From positions 137,318 through 201,317 of the forward strand of contig NZ_DAVG01000080.1 in assembly GCF_002505485.1 (NCBI RefSeq): a stretch of 64,000 nt of DNA, given 5' to 3'. The position numbers and the translations under genes are program-made. Every line of letters starts with the position of its first letter. Within the stretch, counting starts at the first letter, position 1. The notes under the pieces were generated by a model. It was not told where the DNA came from and ran no database searches. It saw only the letters and a program-made list of their open reading frames with translations. The stretch comes from Methanosarcina sp. UBA5. Lineage in GTDB: Archaea; Halobacteriota; Methanosarcinia; Methanosarcinales; Methanosarcinaceae. Below, one piece after another: positions 9,030 to 16,254 of the stretch.

Positions 9030-9464
9030 TCACGATAATTCTTCAGCCCGGATAATCACTTTCGTTAATGGCTCTACTTTCCTGACAAGAACTTTTCCGA
9101 CAAGTTCGAGCGTACCGTCTGCTTTTACGGAGTCGAGAACACACCCAGGCCTGACGCGGATATCTCCCTGACAGGCTGCAGCATTTATTTTAGCTCTATC
9201 GAGAAGGACAAGCTCAGAAACCGTCTCTATATTGCCCAGAACTTTTGCCTCGGAACAGACAAGCGCACTTCTGGCTTTTACATTGCCCCTCACAACCGCA
9301 CCTTTTCCGAGTTCAAGCCTGCCAGTTACTGTAAGGTTCTTCCAGAACTTCACTTCCTGCCCGACAATTACATTGCCGTCCAGAGTAAGATCCTCATCAA
9401 GAAAAGCTCGTTTTTCAATGACGTAAGTATTGGACCTGGGGTGGTACTTGATAAAACGAATCAT
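9030..9464 (-). CDS. Bactofilin-like / beta-helix polymer-forming protein
   Basis: A 144-residue protein made mostly of short repeating beta strands (LDGNVIVGQEV, LTVTGRLELG, AVVRGNVKARS, AKVLGNIETVS, AACQGDIRVRPG, VKADGTLELVG), the pattern of bactofilin-like left- or right-handed beta helices. Such proteins polymerise or act as scaffolds; some distant relatives are acyltransferases, but no catalytic histidine is apparent. The ATG at 9464 has GGAG about 9 bases upstream. It stands alone, convergent with the ABC operon, so no partner is implied. Confidence 0.6.
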   Translation of the reverse strand: MIRFIKYHPRSNTYVIEKRAFLDEDLTLDGNVIVGQEVKFWKNLTVTGRLELGKGAVVRGNVKARSALVCSEAKVLGNIETVSELVLLDRAKINAAACQGDIRVRPGCVLDSVKADGTLELVGKVLVRKVEPLTKVIIRAEELS

Positions 9465-9846
9465 TAGAAATCACTCCGGGATACTTTCCCCGGCTATAAT
9501 GTAAAGCAAACGTTTATTCTGCAAAGCATTTTCAAAAATTTTGTCAATTGAGTTCTCAAAATATGATTGAATATCTATTATATAATAGCATCGAATGTTC
9601 ACTATCAGATGCCATGAATAAACAATTAAAACGTAAACAACATGCTGAAAAATAAGTGAAAGTATAATCACATCAAAATAAGCTGAAAAATATAATCCGA
9701 TGAAAATAGCCGATAAAATAGCGAAAAACGTAGTCCGATAAAAGAAGCTGAAAAGGGGAAATAGCCGGATAAAAGTAAAGCATAGATTAAAGAAAAATAA
9801 TTCCGGTAAATGATCCGGAGATTAATTAAGGTATGTGAATGAAAAA
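9465..9846. other. AT-rich intergenic region
   Basis: No convincing gene. A 66-codon minus-strand frame at 9471-9671 lacks family features. Around 9665-9780 there are imperfect A-rich repeats with GATAAAA and GCTGAAAA cores. Confidence 0.5.
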
Positions 9847-9886
9847 GAGACTGAAGAATTAGATATAGATATCATTTTTCAGTCTC
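9847..9886 (-). terminator. Terminator of the TRAM gene array
   Basis: GAGACTGAA (9847-9855) and TTCAGTCTC (9878-9886) form a perfect 9-bp stem. On the minus strand it is followed by TTTTTC, so it fits as the terminator for the TRAM cluster ending at 9915. Confidence 0.7.
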
Positions 9887-9914
9887 GATTTTTTCTCGTT
9901 TGAAATGATCCTGC

Positions 9915-10121
9915 TTATTCAACGAGGCTGGCGAAACCGTATTTGGGAAGAACCCTTTCGATTTTAATCCGGACTTCATCGCCAACTTTGGTGCCCGGGA
10001 CAAAGATAACAAAACCTTCGATACGGGCGATGCCGTCTCCCTGGCGAGCGAGATCCTGGATGGTTACATCGTAAACTTCGCCCTCTTCAACAGGAACAGA
10101 GCTACTTTCGTCTCTGAACAT
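9915..10121 (-). CDS. TRAM-domain small RNA-binding protein, copy 4 of 4 in transcription order
   Basis: A 68-residue protein that is essentially one TRAM domain (EEGEVYDVTIQDLARQGDGI, then a FVIFVPGTKVGDEVRIKIERV core). TRAM domains are OB-like RNA-binding folds; stand-alone archaeal TRAM proteins are known as RNA chaperones, some cold-responsive. The start is the ATG of MFRDES: AGGA lies 9 bases ahead, whereas an in-frame ATG three codons upstream is only one base from it. This is the last gene of four tandem paralogues. It is the most divergent copy at the C-terminus (PKYGFASLVE rather than PKFAFASVVE). Confidence 0.85.
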   Translation of the reverse strand: MFRDESSSVPVEEGEVYDVTIQDLARQGDGIARIEGFVIFVPGTKVGDEVRIKIERVLPKYGFASLVE

Positions 10122-10173
10122 GAAAACCATTCCTAGTAACTTAATTGAAGTTGATATGGTTTATTTCCCGCAT

Positions 10174-10380
10174 TTACTCGACGACACTTGCAAATGCAAA
10201 TTTGGGAAGTACTCTTTCGACTTTAATCCGGACTTCATCGCCAACTTTGGTGCCCGGGACAAAGATAACAAAACCTTCAATACGTGCAATGCCGTCTCCC
10301 TGACGAGCAATATCCTGAATTGTTACATCGTAAACTTCGCCCTCTTCGACAGGGACTGAGCGACTTTCTTCTCTGAACAT
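10174..10380 (-). CDS. TRAM-domain small RNA-binding protein, copy 3 of 4
   Basis: A 68-residue single TRAM domain (VPVEEGEVYDVTIQDIARQG start, FVPGTKVGDEVRIKVERVLP core). It is nearly identical to the copy starting at 10642 over its whole length, and the intergenic spacer is also conserved. AAAGGA precedes the chosen ATG by 9 bases. As part of the array it probably shares a transcript or has its own copy of the same promoter; the roughly 50-base spacers have conserved AT-rich sequence but no obvious terminator. Confidence 0.87.
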   Translation of the reverse strand: MFREESRSVPVEEGEVYDVTIQDIARQGDGIARIEGFVIFVPGTKVGDEVRIKVERVLPKFAFASVVE

Positions 10381-10435
10381 GAAAACCATTCCTTTAATTT
10401 ACTTGAATTTAACGTGGTTACTTTATTTCCTGCAT

Positions 10436-10642
10436 TTACTCGACAACGCTTGCAAATGCAAATTTGGGAAGTACTCTTTCGACTTTAATCCGAACCTCGT
10501 CACCGACTTTTGTACCCGGGACAAAGACTACAAAACCCTCAATGCGAGCGATGCCGTCTCCCTGACGAGCAATATCCTGAATTGTTACATCGTAAACTTC
10601 GCCCTCTTCGACAGGGACTGAGCGACTTTCTTCTCTGAACAT
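10436..10642 (-). CDS. TRAM-domain small RNA-binding protein, copy 2 of 4
   Basis: A 68-residue TRAM protein differing from its downstream neighbour at about one residue (GFVVFVPG instead of GFVIFVPG). This copy settles the start for the whole family: the upstream ATG that is in frame in the others is shifted by one base here, so only the ATG of MFREES, 9-10 bases after AAAGGA, can be used. Confidence 0.88.
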   Translation of the reverse strand: MFREESRSVPVEEGEVYDVTIQDIARQGDGIARIEGFVVFVPGTKVGDEVRIKVERVLPKFAFASVVE

Positions 10643-10697
10643 GGAAAATCATTCCTTTAATTTACTGAATTTAACGTGGTTACTTTATTTCCCGCAT

Positions 10698-10904
10698 TTA
10701 CTCGACGACACTTGCAAATGCAAATTTGGGAAGTACTCTTTCGATCTTAATCTGGACTTCATCGCCAACACTTGTATTCGGGACAAAAACTACAAAACCT
10801 TCGATACGGGCAATGCCGTCTCCCTGACGAGCAATATCCTGAATTGTTACATCGTAGGTTTCGCCCTCTTCAATGGGCACAGGAGCACGTTCATCTCTAA
10901 ACAT
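10698..10904 (-). CDS. TRAM-domain small RNA-binding protein, copy 1 of 4
   Basis: First gene of the TRAM array, 68 residues. Its N-terminus (MFRDERAPVPIEEGETYDVT) and loop (VPNTSVGDEVQIKIERV) differ more from copies 2 and 3 than those do from each other, suggesting that the middle copies are the most recent duplicates or are homogenised by gene conversion. AAAGGA lies 9 bases before the ATG. The promoter would lie between 10905 and about 11000. Confidence 0.86.
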   Translation of the reverse strand: MFRDERAPVPIEEGETYDVTIQDIARQGDGIARIEGFVVFVPNTSVGDEVQIKIERVLPKFAFASVVE

Positions 10905-11380
10905 TACATTCATTCCTTTAATTTCTATTAATCAGCTTAAGAAAGCTCTATCGACAGAAAAGAGTAAAAAAGTACTTAACAAGCCAAACTTGAGAACCCA
11001 AATTCAGGAAGTACACATTCTACTTAATCTATTTTCTACTTAATCTATTTGATTAATTGATCCCCAACAGAGCTTCGGATAAGTCAATTAATTGGTCATA
11101 CTCATATTCGCTTGTATATAACGTTTTGCTTTATTATCTGTGAAAAAAGAAAAATAATGAAGTTTGGGAAATATTCAATTCCTGGTTGTCAGATTTCAGA
11201 GTTCTAACTTAAAAGATACATAAATAAGGACAATTCATCAAAAAAATAAATATATTCTGAATAAAAAGATGTTTCTATACTAAATTTAAAGATTTCCGAG
11301 AAAGAATTTTTCCTGAGAAAGCCTGAATAAATTCTATAAAATTAGGGTTCAATTTTGAAAAAATTAGAATGAGAAGGGTT
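10905..11380. other. Intergenic region, no gene seen
   Basis: AT-rich DNA between the TRAM array and the tRNA promoter. It should hold the minus-strand promoter of the TRAM cluster. There are repeated ACTTAATCTATTT blocks near 11018 and 11036. No coding potential. Confidence 0.5.
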
Positions 11381-11384
11381 TGAG

Positions 11385-11400
11385 CCGAAACCTATAAATA
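11385..11400 (+). promoter_or_regulatory. BRE/TATA promoter of tRNA-Lys
   Basis: CCGAAA followed by CCTATAAATA is a good archaeal BRE plus TATA box about 55 bases upstream of the tRNA, allowing a short 5' leader to be trimmed by RNase P. Confidence 0.6.
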
Positions 11401-11450
11401 AGTAAAGATCCATTGTGAGAATCGCTTATTCAATGAGAATAACAATGCGT

Positions 11451-11524
11451 GGGCCCGTAGCTTAGTCAGGCAGAGCGATGGACTCTTAATCCATAGGCCG
11501 GGGGTTCAAATCCCTTCGGGCCCG
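11451..11524 (+). tRNA. tRNA-Lys (CTT anticodon)
   Basis: A 74-base cloverleaf. The acceptor stem GGGCCCG/CGGGCCC is perfect (11451-11457 with 11517-11523) and G11524 is the discriminator. The anticodon stem ATGGA/TCCAT encloses CTCTTAA, so the anticodon is CTT at 11485-11487. The T loop is TTCAAAT. There is no intron and no encoded CCA. Confidence 0.95.
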
Positions 11525-11986
11525 CTATCGTTATCTATTTCTGTGAATTCTTTCAATGATTTTGGGTATTCTTTCAATGATTTTGAGTAATTAATTTTTG
11601 ATTTTTTTATTAATTTTAGAGGTTCTTTCACCAATTTGCTAATCGAATTTTTTTCGTTTAATAGTGGCTTATGTAGTAAATGTCGTTTTTAAAGCTTGAA
11701 TGCGGTATATCTCAGTGTATTTTCTCAGCTTTTTTGCGTTAATACTTATTACACCCTCAGTACCATATTGATTTTTTTAAAGAGAAAAATCGAAAGACTA
11801 ATATTGCAAAAATAATGAGACTACGAATCAATTATTTTACCTGGGTCTAATTTAGCACTTTTAAGTTATTTCTATTAGTTATTATCTCTTCATTCAGGTT
11901 ATCAATAAGCAAGGACAAGTAGCTTTTGACGAGCATTTTGAAGGTAATTCTGGAAAAGACAAGCTATATACAAAGTAAACAATTAA
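11525..11986. other. Intergenic region, no gene seen
   Basis: AT-rich. The imperfect direct repeat TTCTTTCAATGATTTTG occurs at about 11548 and 11569 just after the tRNA. Nothing else is recognised. Confidence 0.5.
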
Positions 11987-13085
11987 ATGGATTTGAAGAA
12001 CCAGATGGATGATTTTATTCAAAAACCCGTAACCAGAAGTCGATATCTTTGGGCTGATTTGATCCGAATAATAGCGATAATTGGAGTGGTGGCAATCCAT
12101 GTAGACACCTTCGGATATTCCTGGAATAAAATACCATGGATAGACTGGTGGACGGCTAATGTATATGACGGCTAATGTATATAATGCAATAATACGTTTC
12201 GCGGTTCCGATATTATTCATATTGAGTGGTTACCTGTTGCTGGATAAGCAGGAAGATGACCGAACCTTCTTCTCAAAAAGGTTTAGCAAAGTCGTTATAC
12301 CTCTGGTTGCATGGTCAATGATCTATATGATATTCGCGCATAAATATGATGTATCCAGCATATTTAGCGTAGAATTTGTGCAAAAGTTCCTGACTAATCA
12401 CGTATTTTATCATCTTTACTTCCTTTACTATATCATCGGATTATATCTTATTACACCACTTTTACGCAGAATTTTGGTAAACGCAAATATGCACGATATC
12501 CGTTATTTCCTGATATTGTGGTTTTTCTTCACGCCTTTCAACCAGTTAATGGGATTTTTCGGATACAACATTGGGATACCCGTAGAAGCTGCAACCGGAA
12601 ATCTCGGCTTATATCTTACAGGCTATGCCATCAAAAAAACCCGGGTAACTAACAAAATAATATATTTGTCGGGGATTATCATTGCCGCTGCGTTAATTAT
12701 TATGATCTTCGGGTCTTATATTATGAGTGTGAATAGCGGAAAATTCAATACGTTTTTAACTTCGACAAGTATAACACAAACAACATACGCTATATGTTTG
12801 TTCATCTTGCTCCGGGAAGCTCTGGACCATATGACAAGAATGCCGTACAAGAAAATAGAAAACATTATAAAGGCTGTTGCCGGAGCTTCCATGGGAATAT
12901 ATCTCATTCACCCAATGCTATTACATTATGTACGGCATGGGATATTCGGTGTGTTTTTACTATCTCCGTCTTTTTTGAGCCCGATAATATCTATCCCGCT
13001 GGTCACGGGCTTATTGTTCGTTGTTTCTCTCATCATTGTAATAGTAATGCAGAAAATACCTTTGATCAGAAAAATTGTGCCCTGA
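11987..13085 (+). pseudogene. Acyltransferase-3 family membrane protein, split by a 16-bp tandem duplication
   Basis: The first frame (11987-12175) encodes the N-terminus of an acyltransferase-3 (OafA/WecH-like) protein, with RYLWADLIRIIAIIGVVAIH and its catalytic-type His. The second frame (to 13085) continues with NAIIRFAVPILFILSGYLLL and about nine more membrane helices. The break is caused by an exact duplication: GACGGCTAATGTATAT at 12151-12166 is repeated at 12167-12182. Removing one copy joins DWWTANVY directly to NAIIRF and gives an intact product of about 360 residues. These proteins O-acylate exopolysaccharides or lipids at the membrane. As sequenced the gene is broken; slippage could restore it. 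Confidence 0.85.
12151..12182 (+). repeat. 16-bp perfect tandem duplication causing a frameshift
   Basis: Two adjacent identical copies of GACGGCTAATGTATAT. Sixteen is not a multiple of three, so the acyltransferase reading frame shifts by one. Confidence 0.95.
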
Positions 13086-13205
13086 TAAGTTATGGAATAA
13101 CCTTACCTTATTAAAATATCAGTAGTATATTTGGAAATAATTAATTGCTAAAAACCAATTGCTAAAAAACCTCAAATATAAAATATCTCAATGGGTGCAG
13201 CTCTA

Positions 13206-13376
13206 ATGCCAAAAGTAAGCGTTGAAATCCCTCAAGAACTTCTGGATGACCTTAACAGGCATGTGGGAGATAATAAAAAATTTGTAAGTCAATCTGATGC
13301 TATCCGAACCGCTATTCGGAAAATGCTGGATATGATGGATGAGATTGATAGAAGGCACGGGAGACTCGATAAATGA
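13206..13376 (+). CDS. Ribbon-helix-helix (CopG-like) DNA-binding protein
   Basis: A 56-residue protein with the ribbon-helix-helix pattern: beta strand KVSVEIPQELLDDL, helix, then VSQSDAIRTAIRKML, close to the DNA-binding half of NikR and CopG proteins. It lacks a metal- or ligand-binding C-terminal domain, so it is likely a small dimeric repressor or orphan antitoxin-like protein; no toxin gene adjoins it. The ATG at 13206 is preferred over that at 13191 because GGTG sits 8-10 bases before it and MPKVSVEIP is the typical start. Confidence 0.75.
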   Translation: MPKVSVEIPQELLDDLNRHVGDNKKFVSQSDAIRTAIRKMLDMMDEIDRRHGRLDK

Positions 13377-13688
13377 TTAAAAATCCTGAGAATCGAAATT
13401 ATCTTTAAAGATTAATTACAAAATTAATAGGACTTACGCGGTTAAAATCAATTAGAGAATTAATCAAAAATAATTAAAGTCAATTAAAAGAAAAAGTAAA
13501 ACATTATAAAAATACCCCTTTGTTTCCACTGTGCTTTGAAATCTGTCGACTATTTTTTAAGAAATCCTGACTTAAAGTATAGTTTCCACTGGAAGAAAAA
13601 ACAAAGCCTGATCTCTCGGGCTATGGTCTTTTTAGGTTAAGGATTTCCGGAATGAATTTCATGTAAAATTAAATCAAAAAGTTTAGGG
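13377..13688. other. Intergenic region, no gene seen
   Basis: AT-rich spacer with two GTTTCCACTG blocks (near 13520 and 13582) and AATTA-rich repeats. No gene. Confidence 0.5.
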
Positions 13689-14723
13689 TTAGAGAGATTC
13701 CCTGAAATCCTTTATACCCTGAGCTACATTGGAAAGCAGGATGAAAGCTATTCTCTGGTTAGGCCAAGAGCCCAGCCCGCAGTCAGGACCTACATACTTT
13801 ATAAGGTTGCCAAAACGCCTGTAATAAACCTTCAGCCTCTTAGATATAGTAGCCGGGGTCTCAAGTCCGCTAACAATTTCCGGAAGATACTGCGGATTTT
13901 TCCAGACATTAGTACAGTACTTTTCATTAAGGATTCCTACCAGAGTGAAGATATCAGTTCTTGCAATCCCTAGCCTCAGGAAAGAATCCGTGTCCTCCAG
14001 CATTTTCTTGTCTATCAATTCCAGGTAAGATGGCGTGCCAGCGGATTCTACTCCTATGACGTTTATTGTGGGGACCTGACAGGCAATGTTATAGTAGAGA
14101 GGAGAATGAAGATGAATCTGTACGTCGGCTCCCCACTTGCTAGCCGCTTTTGAGGCGCTGGTAAGGGCAGAAATAATATCATTTTCATCAAAAGCAAGTT
14201 CAGGGTTCAGCCCTATACTTGGTTCATCAATCGAAACCGCTGCGATCTTGAAATTTTTTGCAGACCTCATGGAGTTTCTTACAAAATTATTTACGCTTTT
14301 TGCAAAAAGAGAATAGATATCGGTATACCGTGTACCTCCAAACTCTTTCAGATAAAGTTCGGTTGGACCGGTTACACAGACCCGAACCTGGAGTGTCTCT
14401 CCGAACTTTTCCTTATAGGCTTTTGCAACCTTCTCTATAGCCTCAAGCTCCTTGATCCTAGCACACTCAAGTTTTACCTCAAAGGGGCTGTCACAGCAGT
14501 TAGAGTCCCGAATAATCTTCAGGAATTGCTCATTCATATCCTGATACTGAGGATAGGTAGGAACATTCACACCTGCATCTATTTTCTGCTGAAAGGCGTC
14601 ATTGATTACCGTAAAGAGTTTCTCATCTTCGGTTCTCGTTTTAAAGGCATTTTGGACCCATTCCTTACTGGCTCCTTCAGGAAGGGGATAACTCCCAATA
14701 TCGTCAAAGATGATTTCTTCCAT
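13689..14723 (-). CDS. Core-MetE-type methyltransferase (candidate methionine synthase), paralogue A
   Basis: A 344-residue protein equivalent to the catalytic C-terminal barrel of cobalamin-independent methionine synthase, without the N-terminal half. Archaeal core-MetE proteins transfer a methyl group from a corrinoid protein to homocysteine. Visible family marks are VRVCVTGPTELYL, SIDEPSIGLN, VIGVESAGTP (Glu ligand region) and VGPDCGLGSW (the C-terminal zinc Cys). The usual H-x-C zinc pair reads HSP here (in QIHLHSPLYY), so one ligand Cys is replaced. AAGAGG lies 2 bases ahead of the ATG. It follows its paralogue by about 120 bases on the same strand. Homocysteine as substrate is unproven. 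Confidence 0.75.
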   Translation of the reverse strand: MEEIIFDDIGSYPLPEGASKEWVQNAFKTRTEDEKLFTVINDAFQQKIDAGVNVPTYPQYQDMNEQFLKIIRDSNCCDSPFEVKLECARIKELEAIEKVAKAYKEKFGETLQVRVCVTGPTELYLKEFGGTRYTDIYSLFAKSVNNFVRNSMRSAKNFKIAAVSIDEPSIGLNPELAFDENDIISALTSASKAASKWGADVQIHLHSPLYYNIACQVPTINVIGVESAGTPSYLELIDKKMLEDTDSFLRLGIARTDIFTLVGILNEKYCTNVWKNPQYLPEIVSGLETPATISKRLKVYYRRFGNLIKYVGPDCGLGSWPNQRIAFILLSNVAQGIKDFRESL

Positions 14724-14846
14724 ATCCTCTTAGTAGACCTGTAAGGATTTAGCGTTATTGGAAAGACAGAAAAAATATAAAAACAGGAAAATTTAGAAAA
14801 AAGTAAAATTTTATTCTTTATTCGATTGTTCGAGAGTTAGAAAGAT

Positions 14847-15893
14847 TTACTCTTCCTGTTTTTTCTTTTCTGCATTAAATTCATTGATGCCTTTTGCGGT
14901 ATTCTCAAGAAGTTTGAAGGCAAGTTCCTGATCCGGCCAGAAAGCCAGCCCGCAATCTGGACTTGCGTACTTTATCCTATCTCCAAGAACAGAATAAGCT
15001 GATTCGAGTCTCTTTTTTATGACCTCTGGAGTTTCAAGGTCAGTAACGATTTTTTGCATGTACTCCTTTTCTTTCCAGGCATTGACCCCATATGTTTCAT
15101 TGACAATACCTATAAGACTGGAAATGTCAGTTCTTGAGACTCCGAGCCTGATGAAGGTATTTGAATTTTCAAGCACTTTTTTATCCAGAAGGCTCAGATA
15201 GGAAGGAGTTGCTGCATATTCAAAACCTATAACATTGATAGGGGTCTCGCAGACAAGCTTGTATTTTAACGGAGAATGCAGGTGAATTTCCATATCTGCC
15301 CCCTGTTTCCTTGCATAGGCAGAAACAACGGTGAGAGCAGAAACAATGTCGGCATCAGAAAACTGAATTTTATCATTTATCCCGAGACTTGGCTCATCCA
15401 GGGCTATAACCTTTATTTTGAAATTTTTCGCAGCTACAAATGCCTGTTTTATGAAGTCTTCAATGTCCAGCGCAAGGATATGATATGCATCCGCATAACC
15501 CGTCGCTCCAAAGGCCTGAAGGTAAAGGTCTGTCGGGCCTGCAACACACACCCTGACTTCAAGCGTTTCTCCTGTTTCTTCCCTGTACTGTTTTGCAACC
15601 TCGTCAATTATCTCCAGTTCAAGGATTTTTGCATTTTCCTCTTTCAGTACATAAGGCTCATAACAGTTTTTTTCATCTTTGATAATATCCAGAAACTGTC
15701 CTATCATATCCCTGAACTGAGGATAAGTGGGCACATGCACTCCCACATCGATTTTCCTCCGGAAAACCTCCCTTACCATGGAAAAAAGTTTCTCGTCTTC
15801 ATCCCGATTTTCAGCTGCAGTCTTTACCCATTCCCTTGTAATACCTTCAGGTGTAGGAAGGCTGCCTCCATCAATAAAAGTAATATCCTGCAT
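14847..15893 (-). CDS. Core-MetE-type methyltransferase (candidate methionine synthase), paralogue B
   Basis: A 348-residue paralogue of the downstream protein, aligned along its length (GGSLPTPEGI, QFRDMIGQFLDIIKD, VRVCVAGPTDLYL, ALDEPSLGIN, HLHSPLKYK, GFEYAATPSYL, ASPDCGLAFW). It has the same H-x-P in place of H-x-C at the zinc site. The start is the ATG at 15893 (MQDITFIDGG), which matches the sister protein; AAGAGG precedes it closely, as in the sister gene. The acidic-lysine tail AEKKKQEE is extra. The pair probably arose by tandem duplication and may serve different methyl donors. Confidence 0.75.
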   Translation of the reverse strand: MQDITFIDGGSLPTPEGITREWVKTAAENRDEDEKLFSMVREVFRRKIDVGVHVPTYPQFRDMIGQFLDIIKDEKNCYEPYVLKEENAKILELEIIDEVAKQYREETGETLEVRVCVAGPTDLYLQAFGATGYADAYHILALDIEDFIKQAFVAAKNFKIKVIALDEPSLGINDKIQFSDADIVSALTVVSAYARKQGADMEIHLHSPLKYKLVCETPINVIGFEYAATPSYLSLLDKKVLENSNTFIRLGVSRTDISSLIGIVNETYGVNAWKEKEYMQKIVTDLETPEVIKKRLESAYSVLGDRIKYASPDCGLAFWPDQELAFKLLENTAKGINEFNAEKKKQEE

Positions 15894-16254
15894 GCCTCTT
15901 ATGTAAGACAGTATCAAGTATTATATGTATTGGAATTTGTCCCTTTCAGTAACGCAAGTTTATTATTATATTTTATAAAAAAGGATTTAAACATTGGATT
16001 ACAGATTGAAACTAATACGTGACATCATATTTACGTAGATGCTTTTTCTGGTAAAGAGTTGCAATCTAAAATTAACTAAAGTTCCTAATGAACCAGGTTA
16101 GAATATTGAAATTAAGATTATTCGTATTTTAAGATATTCACTGTACTGTTCAAACGCTTAGTTGAAGAAGTGTCAGTGATGCCGATATACTGATTCAAAT
16201 AATAGTATAGAAATGTGAAAATTAATAAAAGGGGGTCAATTTTGGGGGTATACA
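15894..16254. other. Divergent intergenic region
   Basis: Shared by the core-MetE pair (minus) and the AsnB-like gene (plus). AT-rich with several TATA-like stretches near 15960-15980 and 16120. No gene. Confidence 0.5.

Larger units (their letters stand above)
9915..10904 (-). repeat. Tandem gene duplication, four units with about 260-base period
   Basis: The 3' ends lie at 9915, 10174, 10436 and 10698, periods of 259, 262 and 262. Similarity covers coding sequence, the Shine-Dalgarno region and the spacer (TTTACTCGACGACACTTGC-like block), so whole units were duplicated. Confidence 0.9.

Noticed and set aside
13515..13595. Second ORB cluster (GTTTCCACTG boxes)
   Set aside because: Two boxes keep TTCCA but lack the GAAA spacing and the G-string; no initiator gene nearby.
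15276..16022. 248-codon plus-strand frame
   Set aside because: Antisense to the core-MetE paralogue; composition is the reverse of the real gene.
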